A stretch of DNA of 64,000 bases from Verrucomicrobiota bacterium (GTDB lineage: Bacteria > Verrucomicrobiota > Verrucomicrobiia > Opitutales > Opitutaceae), in the NCBI GenBank assembly GCA_016222805.1, contig JACRQG010000018.1, positions 1 to 64,000 of the forward strand, given 5' to 3'. The translations under genes and the position numbers were made by a program. A model generated the notes under the pieces. That model was not told the DNA's origin. It did not search any database and saw only the letters and a list, made by a program, of their open reading frames with translations. Numbering within the stretch: the stretch's first letter is position 1; every line of letters starts with the position of its first letter. Shown piece after piece: positions 18,085 to 25,758 of this stretch.

Positions 18085-18155
18085 CGTTTCGTCCCCCCGT
18101 CCCTCCCGTCTCTCCCGTCTTCCACGTCTTCCTCTCTTCTCTGTCTTCGTCTCCC
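18085..18155. repeat. pyrimidine-rich 9-bp-period tract before the dioxygenase start
   Basis: GTCTCTCC, GTCTTCC, GTCTTCC and GTCTTCG follow each other at about 9-base spacing on an almost pure C/T strand and end exactly at the ATG of the next gene. It is the same kind of tract as in the dapL leader at 1211-1374. Confidence 0.65.
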
Positions 18156-19091
18156 ATGCCCACGCTCAGCAACCTTCCCCAACTCCATTCCTACGGTCAC
18201 CCGCTCGACATGGACGACGACAAGGTCGGCCTGTTGCGCGATTCCAGCGACGCCGCGGAGGACTTCGACGAACTGCGCCGCCGCTTCGACACCGACGGGT
18301 ACCTCTACATGAAGGGCTACCTCGATCGCGACGAGGTCCTTCGCGCCCGGGCCAGCCTGACCGATCGGCTCGCCGCCGCCGGCGTCCTCGATCCGGCGCA
18401 CCCCGCGATCGACGGCATCTGCCGGCCCGGCGCCGGCTACGTCTTCAAGCCGGAGATCACGAACCACAATCCCGCCGTCCAGGATCTCCTTTACTCCGGC
18501 CGGCTCGTGGAGTTCTACCGCGGGTTCTTCGGGGAGGAGATCAGCCATTACGATTTCACCTGGCTGCGTGCCATCGGCCCCGGCAAGGGGACCAACCCGC
18601 ATTGCGACCTTCCCTACATGGGACGGGGCACCCACCGCCACCTGACCTGCTGGCTGCCTTACGGCGACATCTCGTTCGAGCTCGGCGGCCTGATGATTCT
18701 CGAGGGATCCCACCGCCGGATGGACCTGCTGAAAAACTACGTCTATCGCGACGTCGATTCCTACTGTGCGAACAAGCCCGAGCAGGTCGCGAACGCCCAG
18801 AACGGCCACCACAACTCCGGCTGGACCTTCACCGGCACGCTCTCACACCACCCACCGATGATTCGCCGGAAGTTCGGCGGCCGCTGGCTTACCACCGAAT
18901 ACGAGGCCGGCGATTTCCTCACGTTCGGTATGTTCCTTGTCCACGCCTCGCTCGACAACCGCACCGAGAACCGCCTGCGCATCTCGAGCGACAGTCGCTA
19001 CCAGCGCGCCTCCGAACCCCGGGACGAGCGCTGGATCGGCCTCAATCCGCCGGGTCACAGCGTCGCCGGCAAGCGCGGGAGGATTTGCTGA
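18156..19091 (+). CDS. phytanoyl-CoA dioxygenase (PhyH) family protein
   Basis: Fe(II)/2-oxoglutarate-dependent oxygenase, 311 residues, cytoplasmic. The iron triad is His149 and Asp151 (NPHCDLP) with a distal His263 (LVHASLDN), and an Arg shortly after (RLRIS) should hold 2-oxoglutarate. The family hydroxylates diverse small molecules, so the substrate cannot be named. The start at ATG 18156 directly follows a pyrimidine tract; longer frames run back into the previous gene. It is followed 122 bp later by the ferritin-like gene, so two non-haem iron proteins sit together. Confidence 0.92.
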   Translation: MPTLSNLPQLHSYGHPLDMDDDKVGLLRDSSDAAEDFDELRRRFDTDGYLYMKGYLDRDEVLRARASLTDRLAAAGVLDPAHPAIDGICRPGAGYVFKPEITNHNPAVQDLLYSGRLVEFYRGFFGEEISHYDFTWLRAIGPGKGTNPHCDLPYMGRGTHRHLTCWLPYGDISFELGGLMILEGSHRRMDLLKNYVYRDVDSYCANKPEQVANAQNGHHNSGWTFTGTLSHHPPMIRRKFGGRWLTTEYEAGDFLTFGMFLVHASLDNRTENRLRISSDSRYQRASEPRDERWIGLNPPGHSVAGKRGRIC

Positions 19092-19213
19092 CCGGATCGT
19101 TCTCTTTCGCCTGCATCTTCCTCCTTCGTCCCCTTCGGAGCTGAGAGAGAGGACGAGAACAAGGAAAGCGAACAACCACGACGCCGCTCGCGCTGTCCCG
19201 CCGCCCGCCCCCC

Positions 19214-20587
19214 ATGGCCACCCCGCCCCCCTTGTCTGCCGCCCCCTCCGGTGGTGCGACCGGCCGGATGGCCGCGGTGCAGGAGATGGCGCGGCTTCTC
19301 CGCCTGCTGTTCGAGGTCGAGCGGGAGTTTGTTCGCACCGCCACGACGCTCATCTACCGCGTCGGCGAGCCGGAGCTGAAGTACCTCCTTTGCCAGCACG
19401 TCTGGGAGGCCGCCGGTCACGCGCGGTTCCTGCGGGAGCGCGGCCGGGAGCTTTCCGGTTTCGGCAGCGACGAGGACACCCGACCCGCGCTGCGCGCCGT
19501 CTTCGAGGAGGCCGTCCGGCCGGACCACGGCCCCACCGCCCTCACGGGTTTCTATGCCGTCCTGAAGCCCGCGCTCCTCGCCGGCTACCGCCATTACCTG
19601 CACGTCACCGAACCCCTCGCCGACTGGCCGTCCCGAAAGCTGGTGGAGGAATTCGTCGCCGACGAGGAACGGCACGCCCGGGAGATGGCCCCCTTCCTCA
19701 AGGCAGCAGCACACGAGGTTGCCGCGCTCGGTGAACCCGGCCAATCCCCGACGACCGCCGCGTGGTGCGATCATCTCGCCGCCGCCCTGGCCGCGCGCGG
19801 TGGCTGGCTCGGCACGAATCCGCCGGTCCCGCTGCCCCCCGGATTCCGCTGGGAACACGAAGGTCGCGCCTACACGCATCCCCCGACCTGCCACCGCGGC
19901 CGCTATCCCACCTGCTCCAGCGTCTTCGGCCATGATCCCGCCGAGGTGCCCATCGTCCGCCCCTGGCTCGTCGATCCGCAGACCGACGCCCGCGTCATCC
20001 GCCTCATGGTCTACGTCTGGCTGATGATGGAGATGGATGCGGTCGATTACCTCGCCACCGTCTTCTACGACACCCCGCAGGCCCCGTTTGATCTCCATTT
20101 CGATCTCGCCCGCCACCTCTGGGACGAGTCCCGGCACAGCGCCTTCGGCTACCGGCAACTTCCCAAGCTCGGCGTCGACCTCATGACGCTCGAGCACTCG
20201 CTCGACCTCTACCACATCCTGGTGCAGATGACGCCCCCGGAGCGCTACGCGATGATGACGATGGAATTCGAGGCCGGGAGTTTCCCGACCAAGGCGCACG
20301 TGATGGATCGCATCCGCGAGCTCAACGATTTCGAGGCCGACACCCTGCTCGCCTTCGATCGCAACGACGAACAGAACCACGTCCGCTACGGCCACCACTG
20401 GCTGCCCCGGATGATGGCGCTCTTCGGCGAGCCGCGATCGGTGGAGGAGTTCGTCCGCGCCACCCAGGAGCGGTTCCGACAGCTCGCCGCGATCCACGGC
20501 GGCCGCACCCCGCATTCGCTTCCCCCGGAAGTGCGCCTGACCGGCGAGAAGATCCGCCGGCTTGCCCTCGGGGCCCCGGGGCCGTGA
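19214..20587 (+). CDS. tandem ferritin-like di-iron protein, function unknown
   Basis: A 457-residue, mostly helical cytoplasmic protein not matching any enzyme I recognise. The C-terminal half has a complete ferritin-type carboxylate-bridged di-iron pattern: Glu273, E305-x-x-H308 (DESRH), Glu374 and E386-x-x-H389 (DEQNH). The N-terminal half has a partial repeat of it: Glu38, Glu65 with His69 one residue too far, and E151-x-x-H154 (EERH). This looks like an internal duplication with the first site decayed. Several cysteines and histidines lie in the linker (THPPTCHRGRYPTC). Oxidase, oxygenase or hydroxylase activity is plausible. The neighbours are the PhyH dioxygenase and a Gfo/Idh oxidoreductase. 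Confidence 0.7.
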   Translation: MATPPPLSAAPSGGATGRMAAVQEMARLLRLLFEVEREFVRTATTLIYRVGEPELKYLLCQHVWEAAGHARFLRERGRELSGFGSDEDTRPALRAVFEEAVRPDHGPTALTGFYAVLKPALLAGYRHYLHVTEPLADWPSRKLVEEFVADEERHAREMAPFLKAAAHEVAALGEPGQSPTTAAWCDHLAAALAARGGWLGTNPPVPLPPGFRWEHEGRAYTHPPTCHRGRYPTCSSVFGHDPAEVPIVRPWLVDPQTDARVIRLMVYVWLMMEMDAVDYLATVFYDTPQAPFDLHFDLARHLWDESRHSAFGYRQLPKLGVDLMTLEHSLDLYHILVQMTPPERYAMMTMEFEAGSFPTKAHVMDRIRELNDFEADTLLAFDRNDEQNHVRYGHHWLPRMMALFGEPRSVEEFVRATQERFRQLAAIHGGRTPHSLPPEVRLTGEKIRRLALGAPGP

Positions 20588-20660
20588 ATTCAATCCCGTG
20601 GCCTTCAGCCCGGCGGCGGGGTTAACACCTCCCGCCCACCCACCCCGTTTCCCGACTTTC

Positions 20661-21755
20661 ATGACCAAGACCTATCGCGCAGTCATCGCTGGAACCGGCG
20701 GCGTCGCGGACGCCCACGTGCGGGCCGTGGAGGCAACCCAGGGCCGCGTGCACCTGGTCGCCGCCGCCGACATCGATGAGTCGCGCGTGCGCGCCTTCGC
20801 CACCCGGAACCGCGTCGCGGCCACCTACACGGACTACGCCACGATGCTGCGCGAGACCCGCCCCGATCTCGTGATCATCGCCTCCCCGCCGGCGACCCAC
20901 ACCGCGATGTGCGTGGCCGCGATGGAGGCCGGCGCCTGGGTCTGGTGCGAGAAGCCCCTCTGCGGCTCCCTGGCTGACTTCGACACCCTGACCGCCGCGG
21001 AAGCACGCACCGGGAGGTTCATCTCCTGCGTGTTCCAGATGCGGTTTGCCTCCTCCACCGCGCACCTGCGTTCCCTCGCGGAGTCGGGTCAGCTCGGCCG
21101 GCCGCTCGTCGCGGTGTGCAATACCCTCTGGTACCGCGACGCCTCCTATTACGCCGTGCCCTGGCGCGGCACGTGGGCGAGCGAGTTCGGCGGTCCGACC
21201 ATGGGGCTCGGCATCCACGCGATGGATCATCTCCTCCACCTCTGGGGCGACTGGTCGGAGGTCCGCGCGGTCACGGCGACCCTCGATCGCACGATCCAGG
21301 TCGAGGACGTTTCGGCCGTGCTGATCACTTTCGCGAGCCGGGCCATCGCCACGGTCACCAACAGTGCGCTCAGTCCCCGCCAGGAGACCTACATCCGCCT
21401 CGACTACCAGAAGGCCACCGTCGAGCTCACGCACCTCTACAGCTACACCCGCGAAAACTGGCGGTTCACCCCCGCGCCCGGCGGCAACGACGAGAGCCTG
21501 GTGCGCGCCTGGGAGAGTTTTCCCCCCGACGTCGGTTCCACCCATGCCGCGCAACTGGCCGAGATCGTCTCGCATCTCGACGCCGGCACCCGCCCGCTGG
21601 TGTCCGGGCGCGAGGTGCGGCGCACCCTGGAACTGCTCTCCGCCATCTACAAATCCGCCTTCACCGGCCAGGTGGTGCGCGCCGGCTCCATCCAGCCGGG
21701 AGATCGCTTTTACACCGCGGTCAACGGCGGCGGCCCCGCCCCGACCGGCGCCTGA
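20661..21755 (+). CDS. Gfo/Idh/MocA-family oxidoreductase
   Basis: NAD(P)-dependent oxidoreductase of 364 residues. The nucleotide-binding loop is GTGGVADAHV, the EKP motif is CEKPLCGS, and the substrate-domain stretch FGGPTMGLGIHAMDHL contains the His/Asp pair common near the active site. It is only distantly similar to the paralogue at 8979-10226. The start is the ATG at 20661; the frame is open further upstream but over repeat-like, non-coding sequence. It is followed by a small secreted protein after 16 bp, which suggests shared transcription. Confidence 0.92.
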   Translation: MTKTYRAVIAGTGGVADAHVRAVEATQGRVHLVAAADIDESRVRAFATRNRVAATYTDYATMLRETRPDLVIIASPPATHTAMCVAAMEAGAWVWCEKPLCGSLADFDTLTAAEARTGRFISCVFQMRFASSTAHLRSLAESGQLGRPLVAVCNTLWYRDASYYAVPWRGTWASEFGGPTMGLGIHAMDHLLHLWGDWSEVRAVTATLDRTIQVEDVSAVLITFASRAIATVTNSALSPRQETYIRLDYQKATVELTHLYSYTRENWRFTPAPGGNDESLVRAWESFPPDVGSTHAAQLAEIVSHLDAGTRPLVSGREVRRTLELLSAIYKSAFTGQVVRAGSIQPGDRFYTAVNGGGPAPTGA

Positions 21756-21771
21756 ACGTCCCGCCCTCCAC

Positions 21772-22302
21772 ATGCACTCCCCCCGTCTGCTGTTTCTGGC
21801 CCTGCTGGCGGCGGTCCCGGTCGCCGCCCAGGACGCCTTTCCCGGCCTCCAAAAGGTCCTCACCGCCGAGGAATGGAAGCGCGCCGGTCTCGAACGGCTC
21901 ACTCCCGATCAGATCGGCGTGATCGACGCCGCGCTGATCCGCCACCAGGCCGCGGAGCGGAAACGGCTGCTCGCCATCGTCGAGAACCCGGTGCCGACCG
22001 AGCCGCCACCCGGCGCCAATCCCGCCGAGTCCGCCGCCCTCCGCTCCCGCTACTGGGAGAGTTTCGGGCTGGAGAAGATCCGCGGCGACTGGCGCGAGGC
22101 CCCGCCGATGAAGGCCCGGGTCACCTCGTGGCAGGGAGCAAACCGCTTCGCCCTCGATACCGGCCAGGTCTGGGAGGGCCTGGAACCCATCCCCTTCGAC
22201 CTGCTCGGCCAGGAGATCACGATTGAGGCCCGGCCGTTGAACAACTTCGCCCTCAAGGTCGGTGACAACGCCCTTGCCGTGCGGGTGCGCCGCCTCCGTT
22301 GA
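21772..22302 (+). CDS. small secreted protein of unknown function
   Basis: A 176-residue protein with a clear signal peptide (LLFLALLAAVPVAAQ, cleavage near AAQDA). The mature part starts with a helical segment (LTAEEWKRAGLERLTPDQI) and ends in a beta-rich stretch (NFALKVGDNALAVRVRRL). I recognise no domain; the pattern looks like a conserved periplasmic hypothetical of this phylum. It lies 16 bp behind the oxidoreductase gene. Confidence 0.75.
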   Translation: MHSPRLLFLALLAAVPVAAQDAFPGLQKVLTAEEWKRAGLERLTPDQIGVIDAALIRHQAAERKRLLAIVENPVPTEPPPGANPAESAALRSRYWESFGLEKIRGDWREAPPMKARVTSWQGANRFALDTGQVWEGLEPIPFDLLGQEITIEARPLNNFALKVGDNALAVRVRRLR

Positions 22303-22331
22303 TCGGGCGCCGCCACCCGTCGCCGCCCCCC

Positions 22332-22356
22332 TGTAGGCGGGGCGACCCCGCCCCGC
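22332..22356. repeat. palindromic repeat, canonical unit (family A, locus 6)
   Basis: TGTAG (22332-22336) followed by the perfect 7-bp hairpin GCGGGGC-GACCCC-GCCCCGC (22337-22356). This is the cleanest copy of the unit in the window. Confidence 0.8.
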
Positions 22357-22419
22357 TCCCCCTCGCCCCGGCCCGCGACTCCGACAGCCGCCCCTCGGGG
22401 GCCCGGCCGCCTCCATTCC

Positions 22420-23271
22420 ATGCTGATCCTCGGGAACGCCGAACTCCGCCTCGAACTCCTGGATCCCGCCGATCCGCCCGACCAGGCCCGCCAGGGCGCC
22501 CGGTACTGTTGGGGAGGATACCTCTGGCAGGTGCACGATCTGCGGCTCGGACCGCTGGTGGCGGGCCCGGAGTTTCCGCATCCGACTCCCACGCCGTTCA
22601 ACGGGCAGGGACTGCCGGAGTCATTCCGCCATCGCACGCGCGACGGTCGTCCGCTGACATGGCGCGGTCGCGAGGGGCTCGGACTCGGGGCGGGCCGGCT
22701 CACCGCCGACGAGAAGGGCGAGGTTTCGCTCACGGAACCGTGCACTTGGCACGTCACCCGCGGCCCCGGCCACCTCTCCTTCCAGACGCGGCAGGCCGGC
22801 GCGGGCTTCTCCTGCGAGCTCTCGCGCGAGATTGAACTGCGCGATCGCTCGGTCATCTCCCGTTCGCGGCTCACCAATGCCGGCGACACCGCGCTCACGC
22901 TGGAGTGGTTCGCCCATCCGTTCTGGTGCCTGACCCGCGGCGAGGCCCGCGTACGCCTGCCCTTGGGCACAACCGTGCCGGACAACCCGGGGTTCGCGAT
23001 CGACCGCGACGGTCTCCTGACCTTCCGCCGTCCTTTCCGGACGCCCGAGGACAGCCAGTTCGCCCTCCTCGACCTGCCCGCGGGCCAGGCCCTGCGCCTG
23101 GAACTTGATCATCCCCGCCTCTCCCGCGTCACCTTCGCGACCAGTTTCATCCCCAACGAATGCCCGGTCTGGGCCAATGCGCAGACCCTCTCGATCGAGC
23201 CCTATCTGCATCTCTCGCTCGCCCCCGGCGAGACGCGAGCCTGGCAGATCGAGCACGGGTTCGAGGCGTAA
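22420..23271 (+). CDS. galactose-mutarotase-like (aldose 1-epimerase superfamily) protein
   Basis: A 283-residue, beta-rich cytoplasmic protein. The pattern of strands and the C-terminal segment NECPVWANAQTLSIEPYLHLSL, with ahead of it the motif NAGDTALTLEWFAHPFW, resembles the aldose 1-epimerase / glucose-6-phosphate 1-epimerase fold, in which a Glu and a His catalyse anomer interconversion. A binding-only or lyase role for the same fold is possible. It is the last gene of the plus-strand run; it converges on the PepE-like gene with only 24 bp between. Confidence 0.7.
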   Translation: MLILGNAELRLELLDPADPPDQARQGARYCWGGYLWQVHDLRLGPLVAGPEFPHPTPTPFNGQGLPESFRHRTRDGRPLTWRGREGLGLGAGRLTADEKGEVSLTEPCTWHVTRGPGHLSFQTRQAGAGFSCELSREIELRDRSVISRSRLTNAGDTALTLEWFAHPFWCLTRGEARVRLPLGTTVPDNPGFAIDRDGLLTFRRPFRTPEDSQFALLDLPAGQALRLELDHPRLSRVTFATSFIPNECPVWANAQTLSIEPYLHLSLAPGETRAWQIEHGFEA

Positions 23272-23295
23272 CCAGCGCGTCTCCGCCACCCGCCG

Positions 23296-24165
23296 TTACC
23301 GCCCGGCCGCCGGTTCGGTCTCGCCCACGTTCAGTGTCCGTACCCCGGAGGCGGTGTAGATCCACGCCGTCCCGGCCGTGAGGGTCAGCCGCCCGGCGTG
23401 CAGACGGACCATCGAGGCGTTGGCCAGGCCCAGCACTCTTTCCGTCGGGTTGAACTGGAGGTAGGTTCGAATCTTCCCCACCCGGCTGTCGAATTCGCCC
23501 CGCTCCTGCGGCAGCGGGTGATGGGGATTGATCGTCATCGGGAGCAGCGCGAGCGCCTCCCGGCTGGACACCTCTGCGGTGGGAAAGTCGTTGGTCGTCC
23601 CGATAATCAGCCCCGCCACGTTGGCACCGGCACTGGAGCCGGCATACGGCACCCCGGCCAGCACCCGCTCGCGGATCAGCCCAAGCTGGCCCGAGCGCTG
23701 CAGTTCGGCCAGGAGCACAAAGGTCTCGCCGCCGCCGACAAAGATTCCGTCCGCCGTCGCCAGCAGTTTCCGCATGCCGGCGGGATCCCGCCGATGCAGC
23801 GACTCCGCCGCCGGGACGCCGAGGTGCGCAAAGGCCTCGCGCAACCGTTGCTCCATCCGGTCCCGTTCCGAGGGATGCGTGGCATGCAGCACCAACGCCA
23901 CCTGCCGGCAATCCCGGTAATGCTCCCGCAATGTCGGCAGCGTTCCATCGGCGAAGCGGTTGCCCTTCATCATCGTCCCCCCGATGACGAGCACCGACGC
24001 GGCCGGCGACGTGCGCCAGGCCACGTCCGCCGCCCGCGCCCCCGCGGCCAGCATCGCCGCCCCCAGGAGGCCAAGGGCCAGTCGCGTCCACCGGGCAGTC
24101 GCGGTCACCGACCCCGGCCACGATCGGGCGCCTGCGCCTCCTCCAAACCGGCATGCTGGAGCCAT
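23296..24165 (-). CDS. exported peptidase E / cyanophycinase-like S51 serine peptidase
   Basis: The S51 fold is marked by GGGETFVL, the nucleophile elbow GSSAGANV (Ser178) and INPHH (His215), which correspond to the Ser-His of E. coli PepE (alpha-aspartyl dipeptidase). Unlike cytoplasmic PepE, this protein has a hydrophobic export segment (LALGLLGAAMLAAGARA), preceded by about 28 residues. Exported relatives process peptides in the periplasm. The ATG at 24165 is one base past the stop of the sulfatase upstream, so the two are co-transcribed. Confidence 0.87.
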   Translation of the reverse strand: MAPACRFGGGAGARSWPGSVTATARWTRLALGLLGAAMLAAGARAADVAWRTSPAASVLVIGGTMMKGNRFADGTLPTLREHYRDCRQVALVLHATHPSERDRMEQRLREAFAHLGVPAAESLHRRDPAGMRKLLATADGIFVGGGETFVLLAELQRSGQLGLIRERVLAGVPYAGSSAGANVAGLIIGTTNDFPTAEVSSREALALLPMTINPHHPLPQERGEFDSRVGKIRTYLQFNPTERVLGLANASMVRLHAGRLTLTAGTAWIYTASGVRTLNVGETEPAAGR

Positions 24166-24166
24166 C

Positions 24167-25639
24167 CTAGTTCTTCTCCTCCGCGCGCTTCTTCTTGCCG
24201 CCCTTCTTCTTCGCGGGCGGCTCCGCCGTCATTTCGGTGTTCTTGGTCGGCATCGGTGCGTTGGTCGCGGTGCGCCAGGCGACCAGTCGCGCGTGCAACT
24301 CCCGCGTCCGGGCCGGCTCGGCCGTCGCCAGGTTGCGGGATTCCCCGATGTCGTCCCGCAGGTTGTAGAGTTCCAGGCGGCCATCCTCGAGGTACTCCAT
24401 CAGCTTCCAGTCGCCGGCGTGGATCAGGCTCACCGGCGTCGTGCGCCACTGGCCCGGACCCGCCCCGAGGTAGCCCGGGAAGTGCTGGTAGATCGCGTCC
24501 CGGCTGAGCCGCGCATTCACATCGCGCATCAGCGGCACGAGGCTCTCACCATCGAAGACCTGCGTGGTCGGCATCCGGCCGCCCGCGATCCCCACCAGCG
24601 TCGGGTAGATGTCGACGTGAATCGTCGGCACGGCGCACACCGCGCCCGCCTTCACCTGGCCGGGCCACCGGACAATGAAGGGCACGCGCGTGCCGCCCTC
24701 GTACAGGCTGCCCTTGCCACTGCGCAAGGGGGCATTGTCGGTGATGTCCTCCTTGCCGCGCTGCAGGCCGGCGCGGGCGTAGCCGCCCACCCCGCCGTTG
24801 TCGCTGGTGAAGATCAACACCGTGTTGTCCGCGAGCTTCAGGGTGTCGAGCAACGCCATCACCCGTCCGACGCTTTCGTCGACGCTCGCGATCATCGCCG
24901 AGTAGACGGGATTGTTGTGTCCGCCGACGCCCGGCTTGGGCTTGAAGCGTTCGATCAGCGAGGCCTTGGCATCGTGGGGGGCATGCACCCCGAAATGCGG
25001 CAGGTAGAGGAAGAACGGATGGTCCTTGTGCCGCGTGATGAAGTCGACCGCCTTGTCGGTGAGAAAGTCCGCGAGGTACTGGCCCGCCGGGTACTTCACC
25101 TGGGGATTGGTCCGGAAGTCGAAGTGCGCCCCGGCGCTTTCAATCGCCTCGTCGAATCCGCGCTTCGACGGGTGGTAGGCCGGCTGCTGCCCGATGTGCC
25201 ACTTGCCAAACATCCCCGTGGCATAGCCGGCGGACTTCAGCGCCTGCGGCAGCAGCGTGCGGTCCAGGGGCATGTTGGTGACGTTGTCCACCGGCCGGAG
25301 CGGGCGCGTCTTCCAGTCGAACCGGTCGATCCCCCCCACCGTGTACATCCCTGTCCGGACCGAGTACTGGCCGCTCATCAGTGCGGCCCGCGTCGGGGTG
25401 CAGTTCTGGTGGTGATGGTGGTTGGTGAAACGGGTGCCCTGCGTCGCCAGGCGATCGATGTTCGGCGTCTCGTAGTACTTGCTGCCGAAACAGGCGACGT
25501 CCGTGTAGCCGAGGTCGTCGGCCATGATGAAGACGATGTTGGGGGGGCGCGACGCGGCGGCCAGCGCCAAGGTCGGCGCCAGGAGCGCCGCAAAGAGGGT
25601 CGAGCGAATCTTTGGCGGAAGGAGGTTGGGCGGGACCAT
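24167..25639 (-). CDS. sulfatase (arylsulfatase-type, S1 family), exported
   Basis: Formylglycine sulfatase of 490 residues with a signal peptide (residues about 1-29). Metal-binding Asp41-Asp42 (FIMADDLGY) and the maturation motif CTPTR (Cys80, converted to formylglycine) are intact. FGKWHIGQ and TSDNGG are also present. The tail is Lys-rich (KKKGGKKKR). It probably removes sulfate from a polysaccharide; S1 subfamily and substrate cannot be told here. The frame is open to 26263 but the extension overlaps the next sulfatase gene, so the ATG at 25639 is chosen. Order on this strand: serine hydrolase, sulfatase, this sulfatase, peptidase. Confidence 0.94.
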   Translation of the reverse strand: MVPPNLLPPKIRSTLFAALLAPTLALAAASRPPNIVFIMADDLGYTDVACFGSKYYETPNIDRLATQGTRFTNHHHHQNCTPTRAALMSGQYSVRTGMYTVGGIDRFDWKTRPLRPVDNVTNMPLDRTLLPQALKSAGYATGMFGKWHIGQQPAYHPSKRGFDEAIESAGAHFDFRTNPQVKYPAGQYLADFLTDKAVDFITRHKDHPFFLYLPHFGVHAPHDAKASLIERFKPKPGVGGHNNPVYSAMIASVDESVGRVMALLDTLKLADNTVLIFTSDNGGVGGYARAGLQRGKEDITDNAPLRSGKGSLYEGGTRVPFIVRWPGQVKAGAVCAVPTIHVDIYPTLVGIAGGRMPTTQVFDGESLVPLMRDVNARLSRDAIYQHFPGYLGAGPGQWRTTPVSLIHAGDWKLMEYLEDGRLELYNLRDDIGESRNLATAEPARTRELHARLVAWRTATNAPMPTKNTEMTAEPPAKKKGGKKKRAEEKN

Positions 25640-25758
25640 GGAGGGAGGTAAGATCAACGGGCAAGACGCCACAAGCCCCCGCGCGGATGCAGTGCGTTTT
25701 CCGCCGCCCTGGGCCGGCAACCGGGGAACGTGGCACCTTCGCCCGGATGCGCCCGGGT

